NCBI GenBank assembly: GCA_030832085.1 | Contig: JAURJU010000067.1 | Coordinates: 1-64,000, forward strand | Direction of reading: 5' to 3' | DNA length: 64,000 nt | DNA from: Chitinophagales bacterium | GTDB taxonomy: Bacteria > Bacteroidota > Bacteroidia > Chitinophagales > Chitinophagaceae | Shown: positions 15,568-25,119 of the stretch, piece after piece | Layout: every line of letters starts with the position of its first letter | How positions within the stretch are numbered: the stretch's first letter is position 1 | The notes under the pieces: generated by a model | The model's input: the letters and a program-made list of their open reading frames with translations, nothing else | Told to the model about the DNA's origin: nothing | The model's database searches: none | Made by a program: the position numbers and the translations under genes

Positions 15568-16527
15568 ATGAGCACAAATTACCCCAATGCGGGAAACTAT
15601 TCTTCAGCGCCCCAAAAAGACAACAAGAACACGATCATCATTTTACTGGTCATCGCACTTGTCGGTTCCTGGATTTATTTTGTATTTGCCAAGAATCAGG
15701 CCACAGCAGTGATCAACGAAAAAGATGCGCAATATGCTACACTGGACTCTGCCAGAAACAATGTTCAGAAAGAATATGATCAAGCCATTGCCAAACTGGA
15801 TGAGATGACGGCCACCAACAACGGACTGGACAGTTTGGTCAAAACACGCAACAATGAACTTGGCATTCTCAAATCAAAATTCAAGGCTCTTGTAGGCAAA
15901 CAAAATGCCACATCCGCCGATCTTGCAGAAGCAAGAAAGCTCGTCAGTGAGCTCAACGGCAGGATTGATGATTATGTAAAGGAAATTGAGCGCCTTCAAG
16001 GTGAAAACATTCAATTGACAGCAGACAAAACCAACCTCACCAATGAAAATAAGAACCTCAGTACCAATCTCGCCAATACAGAAGCTGCCAAAAAAGATGC
16101 AGAAGGAAAGGTGGATGTTGGTTCTACCCTGCATGCATCAGGTTTCAATATTGTGGCCATCAACGAAAAGAATTCAGGCAAAGAAAAAAACACTTCATCC
16201 GCCAAAAGGGCAGACAAACTAAGGGTTTCATTCAATCTTGATGAGAACAGGATTGCCACTTCTGGAGGCAAACAACTTTTCATCATCGCGAAAGATCCTG
16301 CAGGGAAGGTGATCAGGGAAGAAGCACTTGCTTCAGGTACCATCAACACCAGGCAGGATGGGCAGGTTGATTTTACCACCAAAATTGATGTTGACTACAA
16401 ACAAAGTGAGGCAAAATTTGTCAGTTTCGATTTGCGCCAGGCGGATAGATATGTAAAAGGAAACTATTCCATCATTGTTTACCAAAATGGTTTCAAGATT
16501 GGTGAAGGGATTGCCATTTTAAAGTAA
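15568..16527 (+). CDS. Membrane-anchored coiled-coil protein, unknown function
   Basis: No family I can name. The 319-residue protein has a short cytoplasmic N-terminus, one membrane helix (about 22-41) and a long heptad-rich coiled coil (about 45-180, rich in Asn, Lys, Glu). A C-terminal globular part (about 185-319) looks beta-rich: LRVSFNLDENRIATSGGKQLFIIAKDPAG, given here only to show the alternating pattern. The layout suggests a periplasmic rod that presents a beta domain, perhaps as a structural or tethering protein. It stands alone between holA and a convergent outer-membrane protein gene, and ends in a strong terminator. Confidence 0.8.
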   Translation: MSTNYPNAGNYSSAPQKDNKNTIIILLVIALVGSWIYFVFAKNQATAVINEKDAQYATLDSARNNVQKEYDQAIAKLDEMTATNNGLDSLVKTRNNELGILKSKFKALVGKQNATSADLAEARKLVSELNGRIDDYVKEIERLQGENIQLTADKTNLTNENKNLSTNLANTEAAKKDAEGKVDVGSTLHASGFNIVAINEKNSGKEKNTSSAKRADKLRVSFNLDENRIATSGGKQLFIIAKDPAGKVIREEALASGTINTRQDGQVDFTTKIDVDYKQSEAKFVSFDLRQADRYVKGNYSIIVYQNGFKIGEGIAILK

Positions 16528-16545
16528 AACTCAATTTGCAGAAAT

Positions 16546-16580
16546 AAAAGCCGCGTGTAAAATTTGCACGCGGCTTTTTT
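16546..16580. terminator. Bidirectional intrinsic terminator
   Basis: A perfect 12-bp stem (AAAAGCCGCGTG / CACGCGGCTTTT) with a 9-base loop is flanked by A-rich and T-rich tails. It lies in the 51-base gap between two converging genes and can end transcription from both sides. Its distal T run overlaps the last bases of the minus-strand gene. Confidence 0.9.
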
Positions 16581-19500
16581 ATAGAATGGCCCTTACCTGT
16601 GCCCTACCGACATGCACAAATGCTGAGTTGCCAGACCTTCTGCCTTCATATTGAATAGACATTTCAAGAAAATCGCTGATACGCTTGGTCAAATCGACGG
16701 TCCACATGAAGTTTTTACCGGGCTGCAGACCATCCAGCATGACATGACCCGGACTGGATAAGACAATTCCATTGAAATAAACATTGCTGATCGTGACACC
16801 TGAACTGATGGATGTGTTGGAAACAAGGTTATATTTCCCATCCAGCATGAATGACCGAATCATTGCATTTTCAGTAGCAATGTTTTCCTTGATATCCCAT
16901 TTGAAGGAAGTTTGCAAACGCAGGTTGGTTCTTTTTACAAAGCTGATCCGGGGCTCAATGACTTGTGAAAGGATGTTAAAATTGCGGTTTCCAACATTTG
17001 GGACTTCAAGGATATTCCTTTTCATTTTTCCCACCAGGTCGAGAGTTAATATTTTCCACCAACTGCTCCATAGCTTGATAGAAAAGTCCCTTGTGTGGCG
17101 TGTTTCAAAGCCATAAGTCATGAATGTGCGGTTGCTGGATTGCATAAAATGTATGTCCATGCTCCAAATTTGGCTGAATTTATTGATGGAAAAAGAATGG
17201 CTTTGATGATGGTCAAAAGCAATCAAATTGGTATCCCTTGTCATGCCCTTGATTGGGCTCACAGCACCGCGGTCCTCGGCAAATTGCTGTTGTGAAATTT
17301 GCATTGAGGACTGGAGATAAATTCTTTTGAGGAAAGCATGCAAGGTTGATATCCTTGTGTCATCCAAGGCCATTGACGGCTGAAAGGTGAAATTGTAATT
17401 GCATTGAAGGTTGTTGGACCGGATGAAATCATTGGTTGGTATAAAAACTCTCAGGTATTTTGCCTGGTCAGGATACTTTGCTTCTTCAAATTCAGTCAAT
17501 TGCGGGATGCCATCTTTGTTAAAATCAATCCAGGTATGTTTTCCTAGTCCCGCAGGCACTTCTACAAAGGTGAAATTCCTCTTCGGCTCTTGCCCACCAC
17601 CCCAATCATATTGCATATTTCCTATAATTGCATCTTTCCAAAGTTTTGCAATGTATTCAACCCTTCCAAGCATGCTTTCTTCGGAAGTTTTTCCGTTTCC
17701 TTTTCCCAATATGTTCAATTTTCTGTAGGTGACATTTCCCCTTAACTGGTGATGAACATTTGACATCCACACTCCGCTGATGTTGATGCTGTTGCTATGG
17801 TCTTGAGCATGCATCAGTTTACCCATAGGATGTGCATCAGCCCGTTTAAAATAACTGATGCCCCACTTGTTCAATCGCGAGGGATCGGATTGTGTAGAAA
17901 GCTGAAAGGTAGAAAAGAAAAAGCTTCCAGGAGTGATGGAATCATTCTGGTTGAAGTGTGATGTATTTTTTTCAGCGCTGTATCTTATTCTAAATTCCCG
18001 GCCTTGAAGGGCTCGAATTCGTTTTGAGAGATCAAGGCTTGGCCTGATGAAACGCCCAGTTTTTTGTTCGTCTTTAAAATGGGTGAATGCAAATTGATTG
18101 TTGATGATCCAACCCTTGAAGTTCAGGCGGTGTTCAATTTGATGACGATCAGCCTTGAAATTGGCATTTCGAAAATAGGACTCAAATGCGTATTTCAATC
18201 GATGTTCCTGGAAGTTCTCCAGCACAAATGCAGCATTGAATATTTTTTCTTTTGCAATTTCATGCTGAGGCTCAAGCCCCCAATCGCGTAAAAATTCCAC
18301 AGCACGCAGTTTTTCAATTGGCATAAAGCCTGCTGAAGCATAGTCTGCACTCAGGTTTGTTTGAAGCGAAAGACCACTTGACGCATGCAATATTTTTTTG
18401 TTTTTCACCATCAGTCTGGCGGCATATCCATCATTTAGTTTGTCTTTCGAAGAAAAGCTGTTGGTGTCATATCTATTGAAAGCCAGATCTGTCAATACCT
18501 GGGTTTGCTCATTCATTGCCCATGCTGCAGCCATTGAGGCCATGCGTTGCTTTTGGGGTGCCACCAACAAAAACACGGGTTCATATTTCCCATTTTTTAC
18601 CCCTGTTTGTGGGTTTGGTGTCACCCATTTGTAAACCTTACCAATGGCGGTTGCGTCCAGGTCAATGGTATAGTTTCCATTCCCTTCACCCACTTCAATG
18701 AATGACAAAGAATACAAGCCATTGGTTTTACCCGGATGGTAAACATAGATTGTTTCCATTTTCCCCGGAGCATAAACCGAGTCTATTTTTTTATACAATA
18801 TATTTCCCAAAGAATTGACTATAAGGTGTTGATGGATGGGTGAATTTATGGCATCTCCATTGCCTACAATGGCCAACGCCAGTTTAAGCTTTTTGCTGAT
18901 TTCAGACTTGTTGTTGATGTAGAATTGTGTGTTGAGGTAATTGCGATCGAGATATTCGAATTCAATCTGAATGCGTTTGTCTTGGGATATCATTTGTTTT
19001 GACGTGAAACTTAATTCCGCAGTATTGTAATTGATGGTATAGTCCTTTTCTTCTCCCCTTTGCATCAATATGCCATCAATAAAAACCCTTTCCGTACCTG
19101 CAAGCACCATCAAAACAAATTCTTGGTTTGGCCCTTTCAACCTATATGGTCCTTGGTTTCCCTCAATGCCACGAAAGATGTGTCGGGTGAATTTTCCTTT
19201 TGCGATGGCAGCACTGACCAAGAAGTTGTTGTTTATTTTTTTATTGATGCGGCTTTCTGTTTCAAATGAAAATCCTTGCAGTCGTTTATTAAAATGCATA
19301 AAATAAAGGCCTACAAGGTGCATATTCAAGTCACCCAAAGAAAGTTTCCATTTGTCTTTTGAAAACCGGATCATGGCCTGGTCAAATTCATCGAGGTTTT
19401 GTGTATTGCCATCTGGCTGAATGGCCATGTTGTTGTCCGAAATGGCAGCATTGATCAGGATACTATCGCCCATGTATCCATTTAGATGTAGGTTGAGGCT

Positions 19501-19950
19501 TGAGTTGAACATTGCGTCCTGTCGGTTTCCTAAAGACAAGGACCTAACAATGCTTCCATTTGAATTGATGTTACCGAAATCGAGCGGCTTGACATGTGGA
19601 TTTTTGACTGTAAACTGGCTTCTTGAATCTTTAAATCGGTAGAAAATGCTATCAAAAGACATTCTCCTGGTTGGTGCTGCAATCAAAAAAGGAAAAACCC
19701 GGTACTCAAGGTCCACTGTTTTCGCTACAGGTTTTTTAACCCAAACCAGCACAGCCGTTGAATGGTTAATGGAATAGTCTGCTGCTGAAACATTTTTGAC
19801 ATGTAGCGAATTTGGCACGATGCTCAAGCTGTCAAGCTGAACATGTGCACTGTTTGTGCTGATTGTTTTTTGGCGCAGGTTGCTGAGTGGCTGTGAAAAT
19901 GCCACCGTAACAAGAAAATGGCTGATGAACAATTGCAGAAACTGCTTCAA
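16579..19950 (-). CDS. Large predicted outer-membrane beta-barrel protein, unknown function
   Basis: A 1,123-residue secreted protein that I cannot assign to a named family. It starts with a signal peptide (MKQFLQLFISHFLVTVAFSQ). A mixed N-terminal region to about 330 includes FIDGILMQRGEEKDYTINY (about 279-297). That resembles a motif found in other very large Bacteroidota/Chlorobi surface proteins in which a beta module precedes a barrel. From about 400 to the end, alternating hydrophobic/polar strands with aromatic girdles are typical of an outer-membrane barrel. The final residues AQVRAIL could be the last strand but lack the usual terminal aromatic. It is monocistronic. No perfect promoter element was found upstream. 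Confidence 0.75.
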   Translation of the reverse strand: MKQFLQLFISHFLVTVAFSQPLSNLRQKTISTNSAHVQLDSLSIVPNSLHVKNVSAADYSINHSTAVLVWVKKPVAKTVDLEYRVFPFLIAAPTRRMSFDSIFYRFKDSRSQFTVKNPHVKPLDFGNINSNGSIVRSLSLGNRQDAMFNSSLNLHLNGYMGDSILINAAISDNNMAIQPDGNTQNLDEFDQAMIRFSKDKWKLSLGDLNMHLVGLYFMHFNKRLQGFSFETESRINKKINNNFLVSAAIAKGKFTRHIFRGIEGNQGPYRLKGPNQEFVLMVLAGTERVFIDGILMQRGEEKDYTINYNTAELSFTSKQMISQDKRIQIEFEYLDRNYLNTQFYINNKSEISKKLKLALAIVGNGDAINSPIHQHLIVNSLGNILYKKIDSVYAPGKMETIYVYHPGKTNGLYSLSFIEVGEGNGNYTIDLDATAIGKVYKWVTPNPQTGVKNGKYEPVFLLVAPQKQRMASMAAAWAMNEQTQVLTDLAFNRYDTNSFSSKDKLNDGYAARLMVKNKKILHASSGLSLQTNLSADYASAGFMPIEKLRAVEFLRDWGLEPQHEIAKEKIFNAAFVLENFQEHRLKYAFESYFRNANFKADRHQIEHRLNFKGWIINNQFAFTHFKDEQKTGRFIRPSLDLSKRIRALQGREFRIRYSAEKNTSHFNQNDSITPGSFFFSTFQLSTQSDPSRLNKWGISYFKRADAHPMGKLMHAQDHSNSINISGVWMSNVHHQLRGNVTYRKLNILGKGNGKTSEESMLGRVEYIAKLWKDAIIGNMQYDWGGGQEPKRNFTFVEVPAGLGKHTWIDFNKDGIPQLTEFEEAKYPDQAKYLRVFIPTNDFIRSNNLQCNYNFTFQPSMALDDTRISTLHAFLKRIYLQSSMQISQQQFAEDRGAVSPIKGMTRDTNLIAFDHHQSHSFSINKFSQIWSMDIHFMQSSNRTFMTYGFETRHTRDFSIKLWSSWWKILTLDLVGKMKRNILEVPNVGNRNFNILSQVIEPRISFVKRTNLRLQTSFKWDIKENIATENAMIRSFMLDGKYNLVSNTSISSGVTISNVYFNGIVLSSPGHVMLDGLQPGKNFMWTVDLTKRISDFLEMSIQYEGRRSGNSAFVHVGRAQVRAIL

Positions 19951-20049
19951 TCGTATTGGATTGTAGATCCGTTGAATAAAGCTTCAAATTATCCATTACC
20001 CATGTATTGCTTTTGGTGTAAACCATTGATTTCAATGGGATTTTTCACA

Positions 20050-20077
20050 AAAAAATGCGCCTTTTTGGGGCGCATTT
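20050..20077 (-). terminator. Intrinsic terminator after sdhB
   Basis: On the minus strand, AAATGCGCC and GGCGCATTT form a 9-bp stem with a 7-base loop, followed by a T run. It lies about 25 bases after the sdhB stop and ends the sdhCAB transcript. Confidence 0.8.
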
Positions 20078-20100
20078 CTACATGTCTTGAAATAAAAAGG

Positions 20101-20862
20101 TTATTGGCCAGAGAGGTTGGCATTGAGGTATTCCCTGTTCAACCTTGCAATGTTCAGTACAGAAATCTCCTTGGGACATTCTGCCTCACAAGCATAGGTA
20201 TTTGTGCAGCTACCAAACCCTTCTTTATCCATTTGGGCAATCATGCTTACCACACGTTGTTTCCTTTCAGGTGCACCCTGAGGAAGCAAGGCGAGATGAG
20301 ATACTTTTGCAGAAACAAACAACATGGCTGATGCATTCTTGCATGCAGCAACACATGCACCACAACCAATACAGGCAGCAGCTGCAAATGATTCATCCGC
20401 CATGTCTTTATCGATGGGCAATGTGTTTCCATCTACTGCGTTTCCAGTATTCACGGAAATGTATCCTCCAGCCTGAATGATCCTGTCAAAAGCAGTTCTG
20501 CTGACCATCAAATCTTTTACAACAGGAAAGGCATTTGCCCTGAAAGGTTCGATGGTGATCTGATCACCATCCTTGAACGCACGCATGTGCAATTGACAGG
20601 TAGTGGTTCCTTTCCAAGGACCATGGGGTTGTCCATTGATGACCATGGAGCACATTCCGCAAATGCCTTCTCTGCAATCGTGGTCGAAAGCAATTGAATC
20701 ACTTCCTTCTGAAATCAACCGCTCGTTGAGCACATCAATCATCTCCAGGAATGACATCTCGGATGAAATGTTGTTGACATCATACTCTTCAAAATGACCT
20801 TGATCGTTGATGTTCTTTTGACGCCAAATCTTAAGTTTCAGGTTCATCGAATAATGCTGCAT
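20101..20862 (-). CDS. sdhB: Succinate dehydrogenase / fumarate reductase iron-sulfur subunit
   Basis: Carries electrons from the flavoprotein to the membrane cytochrome in respiratory complex II, on the inner face of the inner membrane. In the 253-residue protein the [2Fe-2S] ligands lie in CREGICGMC (about 63-71) with a further cysteine near 87. The [4Fe-4S]/[3Fe-4S] ligands lie in [11 protein letters not shown] (about 149-159) and CEAECPKE (about 206-213). An alternative ATG at 20847 (MNLKLKI) would shorten it by five residues. The gene starts 27 bases after the sdhA stop and closes the operon before a terminator. Confidence 0.96.
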   Translation of the reverse strand: MQHYSMNLKLKIWRQKNINDQGHFEEYDVNNISSEMSFLEMIDVLNERLISEGSDSIAFDHDCREGICGMCSMVINGQPHGPWKGTTTCQLHMRAFKDGDQITIEPFRANAFPVVKDLMVSRTAFDRIIQAGGYISVNTGNAVDGNTLPIDKDMADESFAAAACIGCGACVAACKNASAMLFVSAKVSHLALLPQGAPERKQRVVSMIAQMDKEGFGSCTNTYACEAECPKEISVLNIARLNREYLNANLSGQ

Positions 20863-20889
20863 ATGATCAGATTAGCTGTTTTGTAAAAA

Positions 20890-22860
20890 TTATTTGTAAC
20901 TGCGTTGACTTGGTTTGACCACTTCATAGTTAAGGGGCTCTTTGTGAAGGTTCCAGCTGTTTTCCTGGTGTTCCCAGGCAGCCACATACATGTATCCTTC
21001 ATCATCCCTCAATGCTTCACCATCTGGTGTCTGGTATTCTTCACGGAAATGTCCGCCACAACTCTCATTTCTTTCCAACGCATCAAGACACATCAATTCT
21101 CCGAGTTCAATGAAGTCTGCTACCCTTCCGGCTTTGTCCAACTCAGGATTCATTGCATTGATTTCACCTGGAATCCGAACATCAGACCAGAATTCAGCCT
21201 TCAATGCCCTGACTTCTTCTATGGCCTGTTTAAGCCCTTCAGCGTTGCGGGCCATGCCACATTTGTCCCAAATGATTTTTCCAAGGCGTTTGTGGAAGCT
21301 TTCAACAGTTTGCTTGCCCTTGATGGACATCAGTTTGTTGATGCGATCGGATGCTTTTTGTTCTGCCGCAACAAAGGCTGGGTGATCAGTAGGAATGGAA
21401 GTTGTCCGGATATCATCAGCAAGGTAATTGCCCAATGTATAAGGAATGACGAAATAACCATCGGCCAAACCTTGCATCAGCGCAGATGCACCCAAACGGT
21501 TGGCACCATGCTCACTGAAATTGGCTTCACCGAGTGCATAGAGTCCATCAATGGTGGTCTTGAGTTCATAGTCTACCCAAAGCCCACCCATGGTGTAGTG
21601 GACTGCAGGATAGATTCGCATAGGCACTTCATAGGGGTTCTCACCAGTGATTTTTTCATACATGGCAAACAGATTGCCATATTTTTCTTTTACCACTTCT
21701 TTTCCAAGATTGGTAATGACTTCGGCAGATACGTTGCCCAGGTTTTTCTTGCTCACTTCAGCCTTGCCATAGCGTTGAATGGCTGCAGCATAATCGAGGT
21801 AGACCGCCTGCTTAGAGGAGCCTACGCCAAAGCCTGCGTCACAACGCTCTTTGGCTGCCCTGGAAGCAACATCCCTGGGAACAAGGTTTCCAAAGGCAGG
21901 GTACCTTCTTTCCAGGTAGTAATCACGCTCTTCTTCAGGAATTTCATTGGCAGGCCTGTTATCGCCTTGTTTTGCAGGTACCCAGATTCTACCATCATTC
22001 CTGAGTGATTCTGACATGAGGGTCAATTTGGACTGATGGTCTCCTGAAACAGGGATACAGGTAGGATGTATTTGTGTGAAACAAGGGTTGGCAAAAAATG
22101 CTCCCTGTTTGTGGGCTTTCCATGCAGCAGTAACATTTGAGCCCATCGCATTGGTGGACAAGTAGAAAACGTTACCGTATCCGCCCGTACACAGCAAGAC
22201 TGCATGGGCAAAATGCCTTTCCAATTCACCAGTAACAAGGTTCCGGGCAATGATACCACGGGCCTTACCGTCAATGATAACCAACTCCACCATTTCATGG
22301 CGGGCATGCATTTCAACTGTCCCCAAGGCAACCTGTCTTTCTAGCGCCTGATAGGCACCTATCAACAACTGTTGACCAGTTTGACCAGCAGCATAGAAGG
22401 TACGCTGTACCTGTGTTCCACCGAATGAGCGGTTGCTCAGCAAACCGCCATATTCCCGCGCAAAAGGAACACCTTGTGCGACGCATTGGTCGATGATGCT
22501 GGTGCTCACTTCAGCCAGCCTGTGAACATTTCCTTCACGGGCACGGTAATCGCCACCTTTGATGGTATCATAAAACAAACGGTACACAGAATCACCATCG
22601 TTTTGATAATTTTTTGCAGCATTGATTCCACCTTGTGCTGCTATAGAGTGCGCACGGCGTGGGGAATCTTGGAAACAGAAGGCTTTCACCTTGTAGCCCA
22701 TTTCACCAAGACTGGCTGCTGCAGAAGAACCGGCCAGCCCGGTACCTACAACGATAATCTCAAGCTTCCTTTTGTTGGCCGGATTTACGAGTTTAACGGT
22801 ACCCTTGTATTTGGTCCACTTTTCGTCAAGTTTTCCGGCAGGAATTTTAGCATCAAGCAT
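20890..22860 (-). CDS. sdhA: Succinate dehydrogenase / fumarate reductase flavoprotein subunit
   Basis: Catalytic subunit of complex II that interconverts succinate and fumarate with covalently bound FAD. The 656-residue protein has the dinucleotide-binding motif [12 protein letters not shown] (about 37-48). The FAD-linking histidine is in [17 protein letters not shown] (about 68-84). Active-site stretches include [13 protein letters not shown] and [20 protein letters not shown]. Its length and the sdhC-sdhA-sdhB order match the Bacteroidota type, which can work in either direction. Spacing to sdhC is 23 bases and to sdhB 27 bases. Confidence 0.97.
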   Translation of the reverse strand: MLDAKIPAGKLDEKWTKYKGTVKLVNPANKRKLEIIVVGTGLAGSSAAASLGEMGYKVKAFCFQDSPRRAHSIAAQGGINAAKNYQNDGDSVYRLFYDTIKGGDYRAREGNVHRLAEVSTSIIDQCVAQGVPFAREYGGLLSNRSFGGTQVQRTFYAAGQTGQQLLIGAYQALERQVALGTVEMHARHEMVELVIIDGKARGIIARNLVTGELERHFAHAVLLCTGGYGNVFYLSTNAMGSNVTAAWKAHKQGAFFANPCFTQIHPTCIPVSGDHQSKLTLMSESLRNDGRIWVPAKQGDNRPANEIPEEERDYYLERRYPAFGNLVPRDVASRAAKERCDAGFGVGSSKQAVYLDYAAAIQRYGKAEVSKKNLGNVSAEVITNLGKEVVKEKYGNLFAMYEKITGENPYEVPMRIYPAVHYTMGGLWVDYELKTTIDGLYALGEANFSEHGANRLGASALMQGLADGYFVIPYTLGNYLADDIRTTSIPTDHPAFVAAEQKASDRINKLMSIKGKQTVESFHKRLGKIIWDKCGMARNAEGLKQAIEEVRALKAEFWSDVRIPGEINAMNPELDKAGRVADFIELGELMCLDALERNESCGGHFREEYQTPDGEALRDDEGYMYVAAWEHQENSWNLHKEPLNYEVVKPSQRSYK

Positions 22861-22883
22861 GGTATGATGATTTATTGAAATGT

Positions 22884-23594
22884 TTAGAATAGCAATGTGA
22901 TGTTTTCCAAATCAAGCTGTAGGCCAAAGTACAGGGCCAAGGGCATCAACGCAAAAATCAGGGGAACAAGGATGGAAAATACAATGCCAATGTTCCTGAT
23001 CATGGGGAAGTACTTCTTGTTGGTCCAACCAAGTGTTTGAGCAGCACTTTGAACACCATGGAGCAGATGCCAAGACAATGAGATGCAACCCAAAACATAA
23101 ACGATCACCACCCAGGGGGCAGCAAACGTATTTTTCATTTTCAAATAAAGATTATGGAATTTCTCTCCATCGTAATAGACTTCATCCAATCCTCCAAACC
23201 TTGAAGGCACCCAAAAATGGGCCAGGTGTATGATGAGGAACAACAGAATCAGGGTACCCAAAATTGCCATGGACCTTGAATACCATTTGGAGGTCTTGTT
23301 GCCTGCAGTAACGGCATAGCGTGACTTCCTGCTGGCCCTGTTTTTAATCTCCAATTGATAACCTTGGAAAATATGCAAGATAAAGCCTGCAAAAAGACCA
23401 ATTTCAGTAATGCGGATCAACAGGTTGGATCCCATAAAATGGGCTGCACGGTTGAAATTTTCTTCTGCATTGGGAAAGAAAACATTTGCATTCACATAGC
23501 AATGTACAACAAGAAAAACCACCAGGAAAATCCCAGTAAGTGCCATTACAATTTTTTTACCGATGGACGATGAAAACATTAAGCTCCAGTTCAT
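22884..23594 (-). CDS. sdhC: Succinate dehydrogenase cytochrome b subunit
   Basis: Membrane anchor that binds heme b and passes electrons to menaquinone. The 236-residue protein has five membrane helices. Histidines lie in or near the helices ([27 protein letters not shown]), which fits a single-polypeptide diheme cytochrome of the Bacteroidota/epsilon type. I chose the ATG at 23594 ([14 protein letters not shown]). The longer frame to 23687 crosses the promoter and reads as non-protein-like sequence. It is the first gene of sdhCAB. Confidence 0.94.
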   Translation of the reverse strand: MNWSLMFSSSIGKKIVMALTGIFLVVFLVVHCYVNANVFFPNAEENFNRAAHFMGSNLLIRITEIGLFAGFILHIFQGYQLEIKNRASRKSRYAVTAGNKTSKWYSRSMAILGTLILLFLIIHLAHFWVPSRFGGLDEVYYDGEKFHNLYLKMKNTFAAPWVVIVYVLGCISLSWHLLHGVQSAAQTLGWTNKKYFPMIRNIGIVFSILVPLIFALMPLALYFGLQLDLENITLLF

Positions 23595-23624
23595 AGATGA
23601 AAATTTCTCTGATTTGAATTCGTG

Positions 23625-23658
23625 CAAAGTTACGTCACAAACATCTAATATGATACAA
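23625..23658 (-). promoter_or_regulatory. Promoter of sdhCAB
   Basis: Minus-strand -33 TTG at 23656-23658, 23-base spacer, and a perfect -7 element TAACTTTG at 23625-23632. The sdhC ATG follows 30 bases later. The spacing is at the upper end of the known range. Confidence 0.65.
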
Positions 23659-23720
23659 TGTTTGATGTATTGTACGCAGAAAAACAATAAAATAGACAGG
23701 ATTACGAAAACGTTTTCAAA

Positions 23721-24287
23721 TCAATTGTTCAACCTTTTGAGGAGGATATTGTCAACTTTGGTAAACAAGTTGGCTGGGGTGAATGGACGCCAATCCGGCA
23801 GGTCAACCATCTGAACGAAACGATCAATGCCTGCCCTTGTAAAATCATACTTGGATTGTTCAGGAAGACCAATGATGGATATCCAACCTCCCTCTTCAAC
23901 TATGTCATCCATCCATTCTTCGTAATAACAATCGTCGCTGCTGTGAAAATTGAGTACGTTTTCTGCAATCAGAATGAATTTGCGGATGCCATGGACGGTC
24001 ATCCGGTCGATGACATCTCGTTTCAGCGTCATGATATCATTTTCGATGGCATCGTTCCACTCTCCAATCATTTCAATGATGGCAAAACCAACTTCATAAT
24101 CAACAAAAAGTATTTTGATGTACAGTGTTGAAGATCCAAAATCATCCCACTGCGGATGAATATAAAAGTTGTATACCGTTTGGGAATATTGGAATTCAGA
24201 GTACTCCCTGCCAAAGAAAGGAGACTTCGGGTCTTCATCAGCAATGTAAACATGTCTCCAGTTGAAAAAGGGTTCAATTTCGTGCAC
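23721..24287 (-). CDS. Conserved protein of unknown function in the cell-wall recycling cluster
   Basis: A 188-residue soluble, acidic, aromatic-rich protein with no signal peptide or membrane helix. I recall similar proteins of unknown function in related Bacteroidota, but no function. The N-terminal third is rich in Trp, Tyr, Phe, Asp (FNWRHVYIADEDPKSPFFG). The middle contains LNFHSSDDCYYEEW (about 112-125), with clustered Asp/Glu/His that could bind metal. The start codon is GTG at 24287; no upstream ATG fits. It begins 7 bases after the murQ stop, so it is the third gene of the kinase-murQ transcript. It may serve amino-sugar recycling, but nothing in the sequence proves this. Confidence 0.8.
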   Translation of the reverse strand: MHEIEPFFNWRHVYIADEDPKSPFFGREYSEFQYSQTVYNFYIHPQWDDFGSSTLYIKILFVDYEVGFAIIEMIGEWNDAIENDIMTLKRDVIDRMTVHGIRKFILIAENVLNFHSSDDCYYEEWMDDIVEEGGWISIIGLPEQSKYDFTRAGIDRFVQMVDLPDWRPFTPANLFTKVDNILLKRLNN

Positions 24288-24294
24288 CGGGCAG

Positions 24295-25104
24295 TTATTT
24301 AAGGGATTCCATTGCTTTTTTTACAGATCCGTGTTTGATCAGCAGGTTCTTTGATCTTTCGTAAGATGCAATAGATGCTTTTTCCATCAGCATCTTTACC
24401 CCCCGATCGATCAATTTGTCATTTGTCAGTTGCATGTTGACCATTTTGTTGTCTTCCACCCTTCCGAGCTGTATCATGATGGCGGTGGACACCATGTTGA
24501 GGACCAGCTTTTGTGCTGTACCACTTTTCATCCTGGTGCTTCCGGTAACAAATTCCGGACCTACCACCACCTCAACGGCATGGTCTGCCGCTGCGGAAAC
24601 TGGTGAATTTGCATTACAGGAAATGGAGCCTGTAAGGATGTTGTTTTGTCGGCAGGCAGTCAATCCACCAATCACATAGGGTGTTGTACCACTTGCAGCA
24701 ATGCCGATGACAGTATCTTTTGCATTGATATCAAAAGCACTCAGGTCTTTCCATGCCTGCTGACTGTCATCTTCGGCAAATTCTACTGCATTGAACATGG
24801 CTTCTTTACCTCCAGCGATGATTCCGATGACAAGGTCTGCAGAAACGCCAAATGTTGGGGGGCACTCTGATGCATCAACAACGCCTAGCCTTCCACTGGT
24901 GCCAGCACCGATGTAAAACAACCTACCTCCTGCAAGCATCCGGTCTGCAGCTGCCTCAACCAACCTGGTGATCTGTGGAATGGCTTTTTCCACTGCTTCT
25001 GGAACACGTTTGTCTTCTGCATTGATGTTTTCAAGAATTTCAGCAACAGGCATTTTTTCAAGGTGCCTGTAATAAGAGTCCTGTTCGGTAGTTCTGGCAT
25101 TCAT
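24295..25104 (-). CDS. murQ: N-acetylmuramic acid 6-phosphate etherase
   Basis: Cytosolic lyase that cleaves the D-lactyl ether of MurNAc-6-phosphate to give GlcNAc-6-phosphate and lactate during peptidoglycan recycling. The 269-residue protein has a SIS sugar-phosphate domain. The substrate loop is IGAGTSGRLGVVDASECPPT (about 66-85), which holds the conserved catalytic glutamate of ASECPPT, and GIAASGTTPYVIGG is a second phosphate loop. It is about 30 residues shorter than the E. coli enzyme but complete. It starts 15 bases after the kinase gene stop, pointing to a joint recycling operon. Confidence 0.95.
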   Translation of the reverse strand: MNARTTEQDSYYRHLEKMPVAEILENINAEDKRVPEAVEKAIPQITRLVEAAADRMLAGGRLFYIGAGTSGRLGVVDASECPPTFGVSADLVIGIIAGGKEAMFNAVEFAEDDSQQAWKDLSAFDINAKDTVIGIAASGTTPYVIGGLTACRQNNILTGSISCNANSPVSAAADHAVEVVVGPEFVTGSTRMKSGTAQKLVLNMVSTAIMIQLGRVEDNKMVNMQLTNDKLIDRGVKMLMEKASIASYERSKNLLIKHGSVKKAMESLK

Positions 25105-25119
25105 GATTGATGTATTGCC

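Noticed and set aside
20905-22008. Long plus-strand open frame of 367 codons
   Set aside because: It lies fully antisense to sdhA, whose protein is unmistakable, and its translation has no family-like features.
23595-23687. N-terminal extension of sdhC
   Set aside because: The extra codons run across the promoter (23625-23658) and lack family similarity; the ATG at 23594 gives a typical SdhC start.
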